Part shown: positions 1 through 7,309 of the stretch, one piece after another
How the letters are laid out: every line of letters starts with the position of its first letter
Position numbering within the stretch: the first letter of the stretch is position 1
Source: Candidatus Gastranaerophilales bacterium HUM_1
GTDB lineage: Bacteria; Cyanobacteriota; Vampirovibrionia; Gastranaerophilales; Gastranaerophilaceae
DNA length: 64,000 bases
NCBI GenBank assembly: GCA_002103105.1
Contig: DAAY01000008.1
Coordinates: 62,001-126,000, forward strand
Direction of reading: 5' to 3'
Position numbers and translations under genes: made by a program
Notes under the pieces: model-generated
What the model saw: only the letters and a program-made list of their open reading frames with translations
What the model was told of the DNA's origin: nothing
Databases searched by the model: none

Positions 1-233
1 GTAAATAGCAAAACTATTGTATTTTCTATTTCGGTATAATAAATTCTCAAACCATTATCAAATTTAAGTTCGTAAAGTTCTTCAGAAAGTCGTCTATTAT
101 TACCATACAAACCTCGTTCAACTTTTGATAATCGTTTATCAACAATAAGCCTTAAACTTTTATCAAGTGAACAATACCATTCGAAATATGGTATTTTATT
201 ATCAATTGTTTGGTAATAAATAATTTCTTTCAC
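1..233 (-). CDS. RelE/HigB-type addiction-module toxin (partial, runs off left edge)
   Basis: Reading the minus strand from a GTG at 233-231 gives 77 open codons that run off the window. The protein begins VKEIIYYQTIDNKIPYF, and its middle contains LSKVERGLYGNNRRLSEELYELKF. This pattern of basic residues, G, then SEELYELKF followed by a beta strand GLRIYYTE is typical of the Gp49/HigB-like branch of RelE toxins, which are ribosome-dependent mRNA interferases or relatives. The family is usually about 100 residues, so roughly three quarters is present. An overlapping ATG runs straight into TGA, so GTG is the only sensible start. In this family the antitoxin gene usually follows the toxin, which here would lie outside the window. 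A perfect palindrome sits 7 bases upstream of the start. Confidence 0.7.
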   Translation of the reverse strand, partial: MKEIIYYQTIDNKIPYFEWYCSLDKSLRLIVDKRLSKVERGLYGNNRRLSEELYELKFDNGLRIYYTEIENTIVLLF

Positions 234-240
234 ATTTATA

Positions 241-260
241 TTGTAGCATATAGGCTACAA
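241..260. promoter_or_regulatory. Palindromic operator candidate between toxin and ART-like gene
   Basis: TTGTAGC, six bases, then GCTACAA form a perfect 7-bp inverted repeat just upstream of the divergently read toxin gene. Toxin-antitoxin modules are commonly autoregulated through such palindromes, so this is a likely operator. Only its right arm is retained in the second copy of this region at 1287. Confidence 0.5.
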
Positions 261-354
261 TGTTTCAAGTGTAGTTTTGTTACAATTTAGCAATTTTGAA
301 AAAGAAAAATACTTTATATATACATAGGGGATAAATAAGGAGTTTTCTATGGGA
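248..354 (+). repeat. Direct repeat copy A (promoter and start region)
   Basis: A block of about 107 bases is repeated at 1287-1393 with a constant offset of 1039 and no gaps. I count five differences, all transitions. The block includes half of the palindrome, the promoter-like box, the ribosome binding site and the first two codons of the following gene. Confidence 0.9.
291..330 (+). promoter_or_regulatory. Recurrent promoter-like box (CAATT-N13-ATACTTTATATA)
   Basis: CAATT at 291 is followed 13 bases later by ATACTTTATATA (309-320) and then ACATAGGGG. The same layout with identical spacing occurs before five other genes in the window. TATATA at the end of the box could be a -10 hexamer, with the gene start 29 bases downstream. 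Confidence 0.6.
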
Positions 355-1287
355 ATAGCAAAAGTTGCATTCAATTTTATAGTGAAAAATGGCAAAGGTG
401 AACTTGTCAAAAGTACGCTACTGCATTCTAAACCACCCCAAATACCAATAATTAAAGGTCTAAAATATAAGCCAATGAATGTTGATACTATTCAGATATC
501 ACATTTATCAAAAATTGATAATTCCACGATAAAAGCATTTTTAGATTTGGGCATTAAAAAAAAGGACGCTGAAATCTTAACTAAAACATGTCCTCCTGAA
601 GAACTGCTTGAAACTCTTAAAATGTACAAAGAGACTTGCGGTTCTTTGGACAAAGTGATACCTGCTTTGATTGAAGAATATAATACACTTTGCCGACCAT
701 TTGGACGGGGGTTAAATTTAGGTGGTTATAATTCGTATATTGGTTATCCAAAAGAATTCGGTAATATAAATATTATGACATTAACACGCAAACATCGTGC
801 GTTAAAAGAATTTAAAAATGGAGAATTAAAATGCAAGCAATTGCCAGAAAGTGTACGGCTTACAGAAGAAGAAAAAGTTCAAAAATCATTAGTTGATAAA
901 GCATTTAAGGAAATAAAAGGCACTGAATATGACATGTTCCAGTATAGAGGGGAATGTCTTAGTGAAGACTCTCCTAGTTTTATGAAATTAAAAAACTTGA
1001 AAAAAGGAGATGTTTTTGACATTCCTGGCTATGCTTGGACAACCGATTCCTCTGAATATGCTTTTAAAACTTATGCAGGCGGAACAAAAGATATGCTAGA
1101 ATTTTTTAAGAAATGGAATATTAAGCATCATATTTTATGCCCAGAAGGTACAAAAATATTTGCATCACGGTCAAGATTAGGGCAGGAATTTATAATGCCT
1201 TGCGATAGCAAAATGAAACTTGTCAAAAAAGTTATTGATAAAGAAAATCGAGAAATAATTCTATATACTGAACATATACCTTCTTAA
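349..1287 (+). CDS. Putative ADP-ribosyltransferase-fold effector or toxin
   Basis: 312 residues, ATG with a strong AAGGAG site 8 bases upstream. No signal peptide or membrane segment is visible. The last third has the layout of R-S-E class ADP-ribosyltransferases: the strand QYRGE (Arg200), then GDVFDIPGYAWTTDSSEYA (residues 220-238, the S-T-S-like strand with T231-T232-D233-S234), then RSRLGQEFIMP (residues 275-284) with Glu280 and the usual hydrophobic-Pro ending, followed by a basic strand KMKLVKKV. The first Glu or Gln of a normal E/Q-x-E pair is replaced by Gly278, although Gln279 precedes Glu280. The N-terminal 190 residues are not recognised; they are helical and Lys-rich. The fold assignment is inference from motifs; activity and target are unknown. 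It is expressed from the recurrent box promoter, next to a toxin gene. Confidence 0.6.
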   Translation: MGIAKVAFNFIVKNGKGELVKSTLLHSKPPQIPIIKGLKYKPMNVDTIQISHLSKIDNSTIKAFLDLGIKKKDAEILTKTCPPEELLETLKMYKETCGSLDKVIPALIEEYNTLCRPFGRGLNLGGYNSYIGYPKEFGNINIMTLTRKHRALKEFKNGELKCKQLPESVRLTEEEKVQKSLVDKAFKEIKGTEYDMFQYRGECLSEDSPSFMKLKNLKKGDVFDIPGYAWTTDSSEYAFKTYAGGTKDMLEFFKKWNIKHHILCPEGTKIFASRSRLGQEFIMPCDSKMKLVKKVIDKENREIILYTEHIPS

Positions 1288-1393
1288 TATAGGCTACAAT
1301 ATTTCAAGTGTAGTTTTGTTACAGTTTAGCAATTTTGAAAAAGAGAAATACTCTATATATACATAGGGGATAAATAAGGAGTTTTCTACGGGA
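1287..1393 (+). repeat. Direct repeat copy B (promoter with mutated start codon)
   Basis: Second copy of the block at 248-354. The box at 1330-1369 has ATACTCTATATA instead of ATACTTTATATA. The ATG of copy A is ACG here (1388-1390), while the AAGGAG site is unchanged. Confidence 0.9.
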
Positions 1394-1483
1394 TTTGGCT
1401 TGTATGTTGCGAAATTTAGTGGTAAATATTTAGGCTTATATACCAAAAAAGATGTGCCAGTTTCTTTTGATTCCAAGACCTAA
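1388..1483 (+). pseudogene. Remnant of a second gene behind the duplicated promoter
   Basis: After the ribosome binding site of copy B the expected ATG is ACG. The frame then continues for 31 codons (GFGLYVAKFSGKYLGLYTKK in the middle) to TAA. Copy A continues quite differently after the second codon, so this is not a simple copy of the ART-like gene body. It is most simply a truncated and start-less gene, or a promoter duplication onto unrelated sequence. From 1484 to 1704 I see no further gene or motif. Confidence 0.6.
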
Positions 1484-1704
1484 TGCGATGAGAATCTGCA
1501 TGTGAAGCTTCATTTTAATTTATCCTCTTAATTCTTCTTACTATAAACTATGTGATGAGCTTATTATACAATCTTTTCTTAAATTTTTCAAATGTTGTAA
1601 TCGAAAAATAATATACATATAGGAAGAAGTTAGTTGGTTGATTTTGATTTTATTATATTATTTATAATTTGAATGTGCATCTAATAATCTTCAAGTTAAG
1701 AATA

Positions 1705-1731
1705 AAAACCCTCTGTAAAATAGAGGGTTTT
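1705..1731 (-). terminator. Rho-independent terminator after the 87-residue gene
   Basis: AAAACCCTC, nine bases, GAGGGTTTT. Read on the minus strand the hairpin is followed by a T-rich run, directly after the stop codon at 1737. Confidence 0.8.
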
Positions 1732-1736
1732 ATTTT

Positions 1737-2000
1737 TTAAGCTATTGTTTGTAGTTTATTGCCTGTATTTTTACCATAGCGAGCTACTAATTCATCTTCA
1801 GTTAAGATTTTTGATTCCCATTGTGCATTAGGAATAGTTGGTTTGTATTTGACTTCATATGTTCCATCTTTCAGTGGTGTAACATCCGTAGTAGAACCCA
1901 TCATTACAGGAATTTCTATTTGTTCGCCTTTACTTGTTGTTACAATTTGACGCACTCCTGGGTTATTTTTCGCATAACTAACGCTTCCAACACTTGCCAT
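1737..2000 (-). CDS. Small hypothetical protein (87 aa)
   Basis: The open frame extends to 2036, but the ATG at 2000 has a clear AGGAG site 8 bases upstream, so the protein is taken to begin MASVGSVSYAKNNPGVRQ. It is a small soluble protein with alternating polar and hydrophobic residues (QIVTTSKGEQIEIPVMM, then DGTYEVKYKP), suggesting a beta-rich fold, and a short helical C-terminus (ILTEDELVARYG). There is no signal peptide, cysteine or recognised domain. It is a single-gene unit with its own terminator. Function is not recognised. Confidence 0.65.
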   Translation of the reverse strand: MASVGSVSYAKNNPGVRQIVTTSKGEQIEIPVMMGSTTDVTPLKDGTYEVKYKPTIPNAQWESKILTEDELVARYGKNTGNKLQTIA

Positions 2001-2247
2001 ATTAATTTCTCCTATCGTTTTAATGTGCATATGCATGATAGATAAAACAAAGTAATTTTAAATTTTGCTACCTAAAATCTCCGTTTTTACATTTTTTAAT
2101 AATTTTTTCAAGAAATGAATATTCAAAGTGTCTAAAAATGCTTTCTTAAATTAGAAAATTATTATAAACTATTTTAATAATTGCTCCATTGAGTTAAAAA
2201 TAAAGTAATTGTTAATCGAACTCTCAAAATTCAATCAGTGCAATAAA

Positions 2248-2275
2248 AAAGAACCTTTTATAAGGTCCTTTTTTA
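2248..2275 (-). terminator. Terminator downstream of tRNA-Leu
   Basis: On the minus strand GGACC, eight bases, GGTTC (one G-U pair), flanked by A-rich sequence and followed by a run of six T, starting five bases after the tRNA CCA end. Confidence 0.8.
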
Positions 2276-2279
2276 TAAA

Positions 2280-2361
2280 TGGTGGGCATGAAGAGACTCG
2301 AACTCCCACGCGTTAGCACTAGTTCCTAAGACTAGCGTGTCTACCATTCCACCACATGCCC
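2280..2361 (-). tRNA. tRNA-Leu (anticodon UAG), CCA encoded
   Basis: The minus strand folds as a tRNA: acceptor GGGCATG pairing with CATGCCC, then discriminator A and genomically encoded CCA. The D-arm region is GGTGGAATGGTAGACACGC. The anticodon stem CTAGT/ACTAG holds loop CTTAGGA, giving anticodon TAG. The T-loop is GTTCGAGTC. The long variable region and the TAG anticodon identify a leucine tRNA reading CUN codons. Confidence 0.95.
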
Positions 2362-2379
2362 ATATTCAATTTTCAAAAT

Positions 2380-2478
2380 CAAGTCTTTTGACTTGAAGCG
2401 TGCCTACCACCTCTCAGAAACAATACTCAATTGTTTCCTCGGCAGAGTATCACATGCCTGTATTCAGTTTTCAAAACC
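2380..2478 (-). repeat. Degenerate partial copy of the tRNA-Leu 5' region and hairpin leader
   Basis: Upstream of the tRNA, on the same strand, TTTTGAAAACTGAATACAGG then CATGTG is a near copy of the sequence preceding and starting the tRNA, and GGTGGTAGGCACGC resembles the tRNA D-arm. Between them lies an insert containing a perfect hairpin (GAAACAAT, five bases, ATTGTTTC; 2417-2437). A second hairpin, CAAGTC/GACTTG (2380-2395), lies next to the real tRNA. The rest of the 266-base gap to the next gene shows nothing clear. Confidence 0.5.
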
Positions 2479-2627
2479 ATCTTACCAAGTGCTTGACGGT
2501 AATATTACTGTATAATAACTTCTCTTGATTGTCAAGTTAAATGTTTTATTTTCTTCTAAATTTGTAAATATCGTCAGTTTATGTAATACTTGAAACATAA
2601 GAATTAGAGAACTTTAAGGGATATGTT

Positions 2628-4439
2628 ATGGATTACAAATTAAAAGAAACTTCGTCTAAAGATGCTTTTAGATATGGATATTTAGTTAATAAAGTATTGC
2701 CATTTATCAAACCTCATACGGGCAGAATTGTTCTTAATATGATTTTGGCTGTACCTTTGGGGTTACTTGATGGGGTTGTAGCTTTTGCTCTAAAACCTTA
2801 TATGGACTGCGTAATTAATGGTAAAACATGGACAATGGGAAGTTTAACTCTTGAACAAAGCACCTTGGCTTTAGTTATCCCATTCGGAATTGTATTATTT
2901 GCAATTATTCAAGGGCTATTAAAATATTCAAACAACTATTTGACAGATTGGACTGGGAATAAAATTTCCAACGCACTAAAGATTGAATTGTTTAGAAAAT
3001 TGACATCATTAGATCCAAAATTTTACGATATAAATTCTTCTGGACTTGTTCTGACACGTTTTTTAACAGACCCAGATACAGCATCAAAGAATATTATAAA
3101 CAGTATTAAAAATTTCATCATGACAAGTTTTGGCATTGTCGGACTTGTTGGGGTATTATTATACAACTCTTGGAAGTTGGCTATTATTGGAGTAACAATT
3201 ATGGCTGTTGCAATTACTCCTGTAACTCTAATTAGAAAAAGAATCAAAAAAGTTTCTAATGCAACAATGGTTGTTGGCGGAGATATGACAACAAACTTTA
3301 ATGAAACTTTTGCAGGAAACAAAATAATGACTGCATACAATTTGCAAGAGTTGCAAAATAAAAAGTTTGACAACCAAATCAAACAACAATTTGAACTTAC
3401 AATGTCATTAACAAAAAGAGTTGGATGGATGTCACCGATTATGTATTTTGTTTGCTCAATCGGAATTGCCCTCGTTATGTTTTATGGAAACCACTTAATT
3501 ATTACGGGACAAATGACAGCAGGAAGTTTTGCATCCTTTGTAACTTCATTACTATTATTATATAAACCAGTTAAAAATTTAGGTGGAACGCTAACAGATT
3601 TACAAACAACATTTGTGGCATTAGGACGTGTATTTGAATTGTTTGATTTGGTTCCACACATCAAGAATAAAGAAAATGCAATAAAAATGACAGGATTAAA
3701 CTCTTCAATTGATTACGAAAATGTAACTTTTGAATACGAAGAAAATGTTCCAGTACTTAATAATTTCAGTTTGCACATTAACAAAGGTGAAACAATTGCA
3801 CTTGTCGGGAATTCTGGTGGAGGAAAGAGTACAACAGTAAACCTTCTCCCTCGTTTTTATGATGTAAATACTGGAAGCATAAAATTTGATGGTATTGATA
3901 TCAGAGATTATGAAATTGACTCCTTAAGAAATAATATTTCGTTTGTATTCCAAGACAATTTCCTTTTCTCTGGAACAATAAAAGAAAATATTTTGATGGG
4001 AAATGAAAAAGCGACAGAAGAAGAAATTCAAAAAGTTGTTAAAATGGCTCACCTTGACGAATTTTTAAGCACTTTAGAAAAGGGAATAGATACTCCTGTG
4101 GGAGAAAGAGGTGCTTCTTTATCAGGCGGACAAAGACAACGTGTTGCAATTGCTAGAGCAATGATTAAAAATGCTCCAATAGTAATCCTAGACGAAGCAA
4201 CATCTGCACTAGATAATGAATCAGAAGCAATTGTACAAAAAGCATTAGATAATTTGATGCAAAATAAAACAGTGTTTGTCATTGCACATAGATTATCAAC
4301 AATTAATAATGCTGATAGAATTGCCGTAATAAACGAAGGACAATTAGTTGAACTCGGAACGCACGAGGAATTAATGTCTATTCCTGAAGGGAATTACAAG
4401 CATCTTTACGAAATGCAATTTAAAAACCAAGAAGTTTAA
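2628..4439 (+). CDS. MsbA-like ABC exporter (fused membrane and ATPase domains)
   Basis: 603 residues, the usual size of a half-transporter. The N-terminal 330 residues contain about six membrane segments (for example ILAVPLGLLDGVVAFAL, ALVIPFGIVLFAIIQGLL, IVGLVGVLLY). The ATPase half has Walker A GNSGGGKST near residue 393, the Q-loop FVFQDNF, signature LSGGQRQR near 498, Walker B VILDEATSALD near 519 and the switch His in IAHRLST near 553. It should act as a homodimer moving a lipid-like or other amphipathic substrate from the cytoplasmic membrane. MsbA (lipid A flipping) is the natural candidate because lpxK occurs elsewhere in the window, but a drug or peptide exporter cannot be excluded. 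It is followed by a strong terminator and forms a single-gene unit. Confidence 0.85.
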   Translation: MDYKLKETSSKDAFRYGYLVNKVLPFIKPHTGRIVLNMILAVPLGLLDGVVAFALKPYMDCVINGKTWTMGSLTLEQSTLALVIPFGIVLFAIIQGLLKYSNNYLTDWTGNKISNALKIELFRKLTSLDPKFYDINSSGLVLTRFLTDPDTASKNIINSIKNFIMTSFGIVGLVGVLLYNSWKLAIIGVTIMAVAITPVTLIRKRIKKVSNATMVVGGDMTTNFNETFAGNKIMTAYNLQELQNKKFDNQIKQQFELTMSLTKRVGWMSPIMYFVCSIGIALVMFYGNHLIITGQMTAGSFASFVTSLLLLYKPVKNLGGTLTDLQTTFVALGRVFELFDLVPHIKNKENAIKMTGLNSSIDYENVTFEYEENVPVLNNFSLHINKGETIALVGNSGGGKSTTVNLLPRFYDVNTGSIKFDGIDIRDYEIDSLRNNISFVFQDNFLFSGTIKENILMGNEKATEEEIQKVVKMAHLDEFLSTLEKGIDTPVGERGASLSGGQRQRVAIARAMIKNAPIVILDEATSALDNESEAIVQKALDNLMQNKTVFVIAHRLSTINNADRIAVINEGQLVELGTHEELMSIPEGNYKHLYEMQFKNQEV

Positions 4440-4445
4440 AACATT

Positions 4446-4476
4446 GAAACCCGTTGTTAATGTAACAACGGGTTTC
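4446..4476 (+). terminator. Terminator after the ABC exporter gene
   Basis: A 13-bp perfect stem (GAAACCCGTTGTT and its complement) with a five-base loop, seven bases after the stop codon. Confidence 0.85.
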
Positions 4477-4508
4477 TTAATATAATAAAAATTTTTACAA
4501 AAATTAGG

Positions 4509-4548
4509 CAATTTTTTACTTCAAAAATACTTTATATAAATATAGGGG
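4509..4548 (+). promoter_or_regulatory. Recurrent promoter-like box
   Basis: CAATT at 4509 and ATACTTTATATA at 4527-4538, the same 13-base spacing as at 291, followed by AATATAGGGG. The gene start lies 39 bases after the box. Confidence 0.6.
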
Positions 4549-4576
4549 AAAACACGAAAGTACGAGGTAAAATAAA

Positions 4577-5581
4577 TTGTTTGACATGTATAGTCCTATC
4601 ACGTATAACACTGACATAAATTCACTCTGCTTTAACTATTTGTCAGGAGGGGCAACTTACGGTTCTGGAGTTGGAGGAAATTGGAGTAACAACTTTTCTC
4701 AAGAATTCCTTTATACTTTTGGTAACGGTTATGCTCGACCAGGAGTGAATAATTACAATTATTCAAACTATAATATATTTTCTGGGGACAACAACTGGTG
4801 TAACTGGCAAGGCGGGAATAAAAATGAATTTCACCTAACTCCTTATTCTGGTTATTCTCAGTATGGGGATGGTTTTGGATACAAAAGTTTATTTTCAAAT
4901 CAAGAATGGTGTAACTGGCATGGAAAATCACCTTCCGTTTCATCAGCATCTTCAAGTGCTTCTACAAGTTCAGTAGAAGAAAAAAAATCAACAACAACTG
5001 ATAAATCCCAAAAATCTAGTACAACAAATCCGATAAAGAAAAACGAAAATTCAAAAACTAATTTATCACAAGAAACAAAAACATCAAAACATTCAAATAA
5101 AAAACCAACTCTACAAGAAGGTCTAATCAAAACAGCGTTCAAATATAGAGGTTTGAACGAGGCTGACGGCTCTTGGCGACAAATTTCAAACAGCAAAGAA
5201 TGGTGTGCAGATTTTATCTATCACGTAATTGATGAAACTTATAAACAACAAGGTAAAAAAGTTCCTAAAGGATTAGAAAAAGAACTCCCTCCTGGAAAAC
5301 CGCACCACAGAGTTGAAGAATTGAAACAATGGGGTATCACAAATGACAAATACATCCAAACCGCAAATAAAAAGAACAAAGGTCAACTAATAGCAGAACG
5401 TGTCAAACCTGGGGATATACTAATCCTTAGAGAAGATGGTGCATCTCATACTGGCTTTGTCACAAAAGTATATCCTGACGGAGTTTTTGAAACAATCGAA
5501 GGCAACAGAAATGACAAAGTTTGCAGAGTAAGATACAGTCCAAATTATCACGAAATTAGCGGATTTGTTCAATTACGCTAA
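4577..5581 (+). CDS. CHAP-domain cysteine hydrolase with Asn/Tyr-rich N-terminus
   Basis: 334 residues. TTG at 4577 is preferred because GAGG lies 9 bases upstream; the ATG at 4586 would be 18 bases away. Residues 1-115 are rich in Asn, Tyr, Gly and Trp, with two copies of the unit WCNW(Q/H)G (74-79 and 111-116). Residues 117-178 are a Ser/Thr/Lys linker. Residues 180-334 look like a CHAP (NlpC/P60-type) domain: Cys210 in KEWCADFIYHV, His291 in SHTGFVTKV, and Glu308 or Asn310 in FETIEGN as the third residue. CHAP enzymes cleave peptidoglycan peptides or act as amidases. No signal peptide is seen, so it works in the cytoplasm, is released by lysis, or leaves by a non-Sec route. It shares its promoter box with the ART-like gene and overlaps the end of coaE by 26 bases. 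Confidence 0.7.
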   Translation: MFDMYSPITYNTDINSLCFNYLSGGATYGSGVGGNWSNNFSQEFLYTFGNGYARPGVNNYNYSNYNIFSGDNNWCNWQGGNKNEFHLTPYSGYSQYGDGFGYKSLFSNQEWCNWHGKSPSVSSASSSASTSSVEEKKSTTTDKSQKSSTTNPIKKNENSKTNLSQETKTSKHSNKKPTLQEGLIKTAFKYRGLNEADGSWRQISNSKEWCADFIYHVIDETYKQQGKKVPKGLEKELPPGKPHHRVEELKQWGITNDKYIQTANKKNKGQLIAERVKPGDILILREDGASHTGFVTKVYPDGVFETIEGNRNDKVCRVRYSPNYHEISGFVQLR

Positions 5582-6128
5582 CAACCATTTTTCTCAAATC
5601 TTCCACAGTTGAGTTGTTATAAATAACCCAATCAGCGAGTTTAACTTTTTCATCTTGGCTAATTTGAGAATTCATCCTAACAATAGCATATTCTTTAGTA
5701 TAATTATTACGCTTCATTAGGCGTTGTAATCTGATATCGTCATTTGTATAAACAAATAGAACTTTGTCAAACAAATCTTCCATTTTTGCTTCAAATAGCA
5801 AAGGAATTGAAACAAAAACAAGCTTTTCATTTGAATGGATAGAAAAATATTCTTGGATTTTTGCTCTAATTTGCGGATGAAGAATTGCTTCAAGTTTTTG
5901 TTTTAATATTTCGTCTGAAAAAACTATTTTCCCTAACTTTTCTCTTGATATTTTACCTCCTGTCAAAATATCATAATCCTTGAACGCTTCCATTATTTCA
6001 GTATTATTCTCTAACAAGCCATGAGCAACAAAATCAGTATCAAGAACAGAAAAATTTAATTCTTGAAGAGTTTTTTCGACCGTCGATTTACCACTTGCAA
6101 TATTGCCAACTAATGCAATTTTCATCAT
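5556..6128 (-). CDS. coaE: Dephospho-CoA kinase
   Basis: 190 residues, family-typical length. It phosphorylates the ribose 3'-OH of dephospho-CoA, the last step of coenzyme A synthesis. The P-loop is GNIASGKST (residues 8-16), followed by DTDFVAHGLLE, the usual region after the P-loop, and the LID region GGKISREKLGKIVF. Two adjacent ATG codons begin the gene; either would work, and the first overlaps the stop of the pseudouridine synthase gene upstream (ATGA type), indicating translational coupling. A second CoA pathway gene, coaX, lies about 5 kb away. The 3' end overlaps the convergent CHAP gene. Confidence 0.92.
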   Translation of the reverse strand: MMKIALVGNIASGKSTVEKTLQELNFSVLDTDFVAHGLLENNTEIMEAFKDYDILTGGKISREKLGKIVFSDEILKQKLEAILHPQIRAKIQEYFSIHSNEKLVFVSIPLLFEAKMEDLFDKVLFVYTNDDIRLQRLMKRNNYTKEYAIVRMNSQISQDEKVKLADWVIYNNSTVEDLRKMVVSVIEQIR

Positions 6129-6859
6129 TTTTTAGAAGCCAATCTATTTAAAAAGTTTCTTAATTCCTTAATTTGTTGAGGTTTAATTGGTTTTAAATCT
6201 CCACGTTTCAAACCATCTAGGTTTAGAGTTGCGTGTTGAATTCTTTTTAACGTCAAAACTTCAAACCCAAGGTGTTCAAACATTTTTCTAATTTGACGAT
6301 TCAAACCTTGATATAACATAATTTCCATCACAGTATGTTTATCATCAACTTCAAGAACATCTACTTCTGCATAAGCCATTTTGTTTGGTTCAATCTCAAT
6401 CCCTTTGTACATTGTATCAATATCATTTTGAGAAATTTTTCCATTGATAGAAACTCTATACAATTTTGGAACTTTAACAGATGGATGAGTTAATTCATTT
6501 ATCAATTCACCATCATTTGTAAGAATTATTAATCCTGTTGACTCTCTATCAAGTCTTCCAACTGGTCTTAAGTGATGAAGATTTTCTGGAATAAGGTCAT
6601 ATATAGTTTTACGTCCTTTTTCGTCATCAGAAGTTGTGATATAACCTGCTGGTTTATAAAATCTGTAATATTCGTGTTTTACAGGATGAATCAACTTACC
6701 ATTTACGAAAACTTTGTCTTTTCTTTGAACAGTAAAACCTAATTCAGTTACTCTTTTTCCATTAACAGTAACAACTCCGCTTTCAATAAGTTCGTCCGCT
6801 TTTCTTCTTGAACACAATCCAGAAGATGCAATATATTTATTTAAACGAGTTCCTTGCAT
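6125..6859 (-). CDS. rRNA pseudouridine synthase, RluB/RsuA family
   Basis: 244 residues. An S4 RNA-binding domain comes first (RLNKYIASSGLCSRRKADEL, residues 5-24). The catalytic domain has the RsuA-family motif GRLDRESTGLIILTNDGEL with catalytic Asp104, and the later KLYRVSINGK and GLNRQIRKMFEHLG motifs. It converts a uridine in rRNA to pseudouridine, most probably in 23S helix 89 if it is the RluB type; RluE and RsuA are close relatives. It overlaps the thioesterase gene upstream by 19 bases and coaE downstream by 4, so the three form one operon. Confidence 0.9.
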   Translation of the reverse strand: MQGTRLNKYIASSGLCSRRKADELIESGVVTVNGKRVTELGFTVQRKDKVFVNGKLIHPVKHEYYRFYKPAGYITTSDDEKGRKTIYDLIPENLHHLRPVGRLDRESTGLIILTNDGELINELTHPSVKVPKLYRVSINGKISQNDIDTMYKGIEIEPNKMAYAEVDVLEVDDKHTVMEIMLYQGLNRQIRKMFEHLGFEVLTLKRIQHATLNLDGLKRGDLKPIKPQQIKELRNFLNRLASKK

Positions 6860-7263
6860 TTCAACACCTCATCGAAAGATTTTGCTAAAACTTCTGGCAT
6901 TTTTCTATATAATTTGCCATTATTATCAATCGCCACAACAGAAACCTCAGCATCTATACATACTTTACCCGTTTCTTTTGAGCGGATAATTTGCTTAAAC
7001 TTAACTGTAAATCCATTAAATTCAGAAATTTCTGTTTCAGTAACCACAACGTCATTTAATTTCGCAGACATTTTATATTTTACGTTCAAATTTACAACTG
7101 GAAGCACAATATCTTTTTCTTTTAGGTCGATTAAATTGTGTCCAAGCATTTCACAAACGCCCACACGTCCCATTTCAAGCCATCTCAAGTAAGAACCGTG
7201 CCAAACTACACCGTATGCATCTGTATCAGAATAAAAAACCTTTTGTTCAAATATATGTTTCAT
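6841..7263 (-). CDS. Acyl-CoA thioesterase, YbgC/4HBT hotdog family
   Basis: 140 residues, a single hotdog domain. The N-terminal motif YSDTDAYGVVWHGSYLRWLE (residues 11-30) is the 4-hydroxybenzoyl-CoA thioesterase signature, with the catalytic Asp in DTDAYG and the conserved His22. YbgC proteins hydrolyse short to medium acyl-CoA and are often linked to the Tol-Pal region, which is not seen here. It is the first gene of an operon with the pseudouridine synthase and coaE. The physiological substrate cannot be read from sequence. Confidence 0.85.
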   Translation of the reverse strand: MKHIFEQKVFYSDTDAYGVVWHGSYLRWLEMGRVGVCEMLGHNLIDLKEKDIVLPVVNLNVKYKMSAKLNDVVVTETEISEFNGFTVKFKQIIRSKETGKVCIDAEVSVVAIDNNGKLYRKMPEVLAKSFDEVLKCKELV

Positions 7264-7309
7264 AGTGCAATTATACCATTAAAAATAAATTTTTATGTAT
7301 AATAAATAT

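Noticed and set aside
1294..1476. 60-residue minus-strand open frame across the duplicated promoter
   Set aside because: It reads antisense through a repeat that is clearly a plus-strand promoter and start region; no ribosome site.
1821..2045. 74-residue plus-strand open frame
   Set aside because: Antisense shadow of the 87-residue minus-strand gene, Cys/Phe/Ile-rich composition typical of a shadow.
4632..4955. 107-residue minus-strand frame within the CHAP gene
   Set aside because: Antisense to a gene with recognised catalytic motifs, promoter and ribosome site.
1..5600. Prophage or integrative element at the left edge
   Set aside because: A toxin gene, an effector-like gene and a tRNA are present, but no integrase, phage structural gene or att repeat at the tRNA end could be shown.
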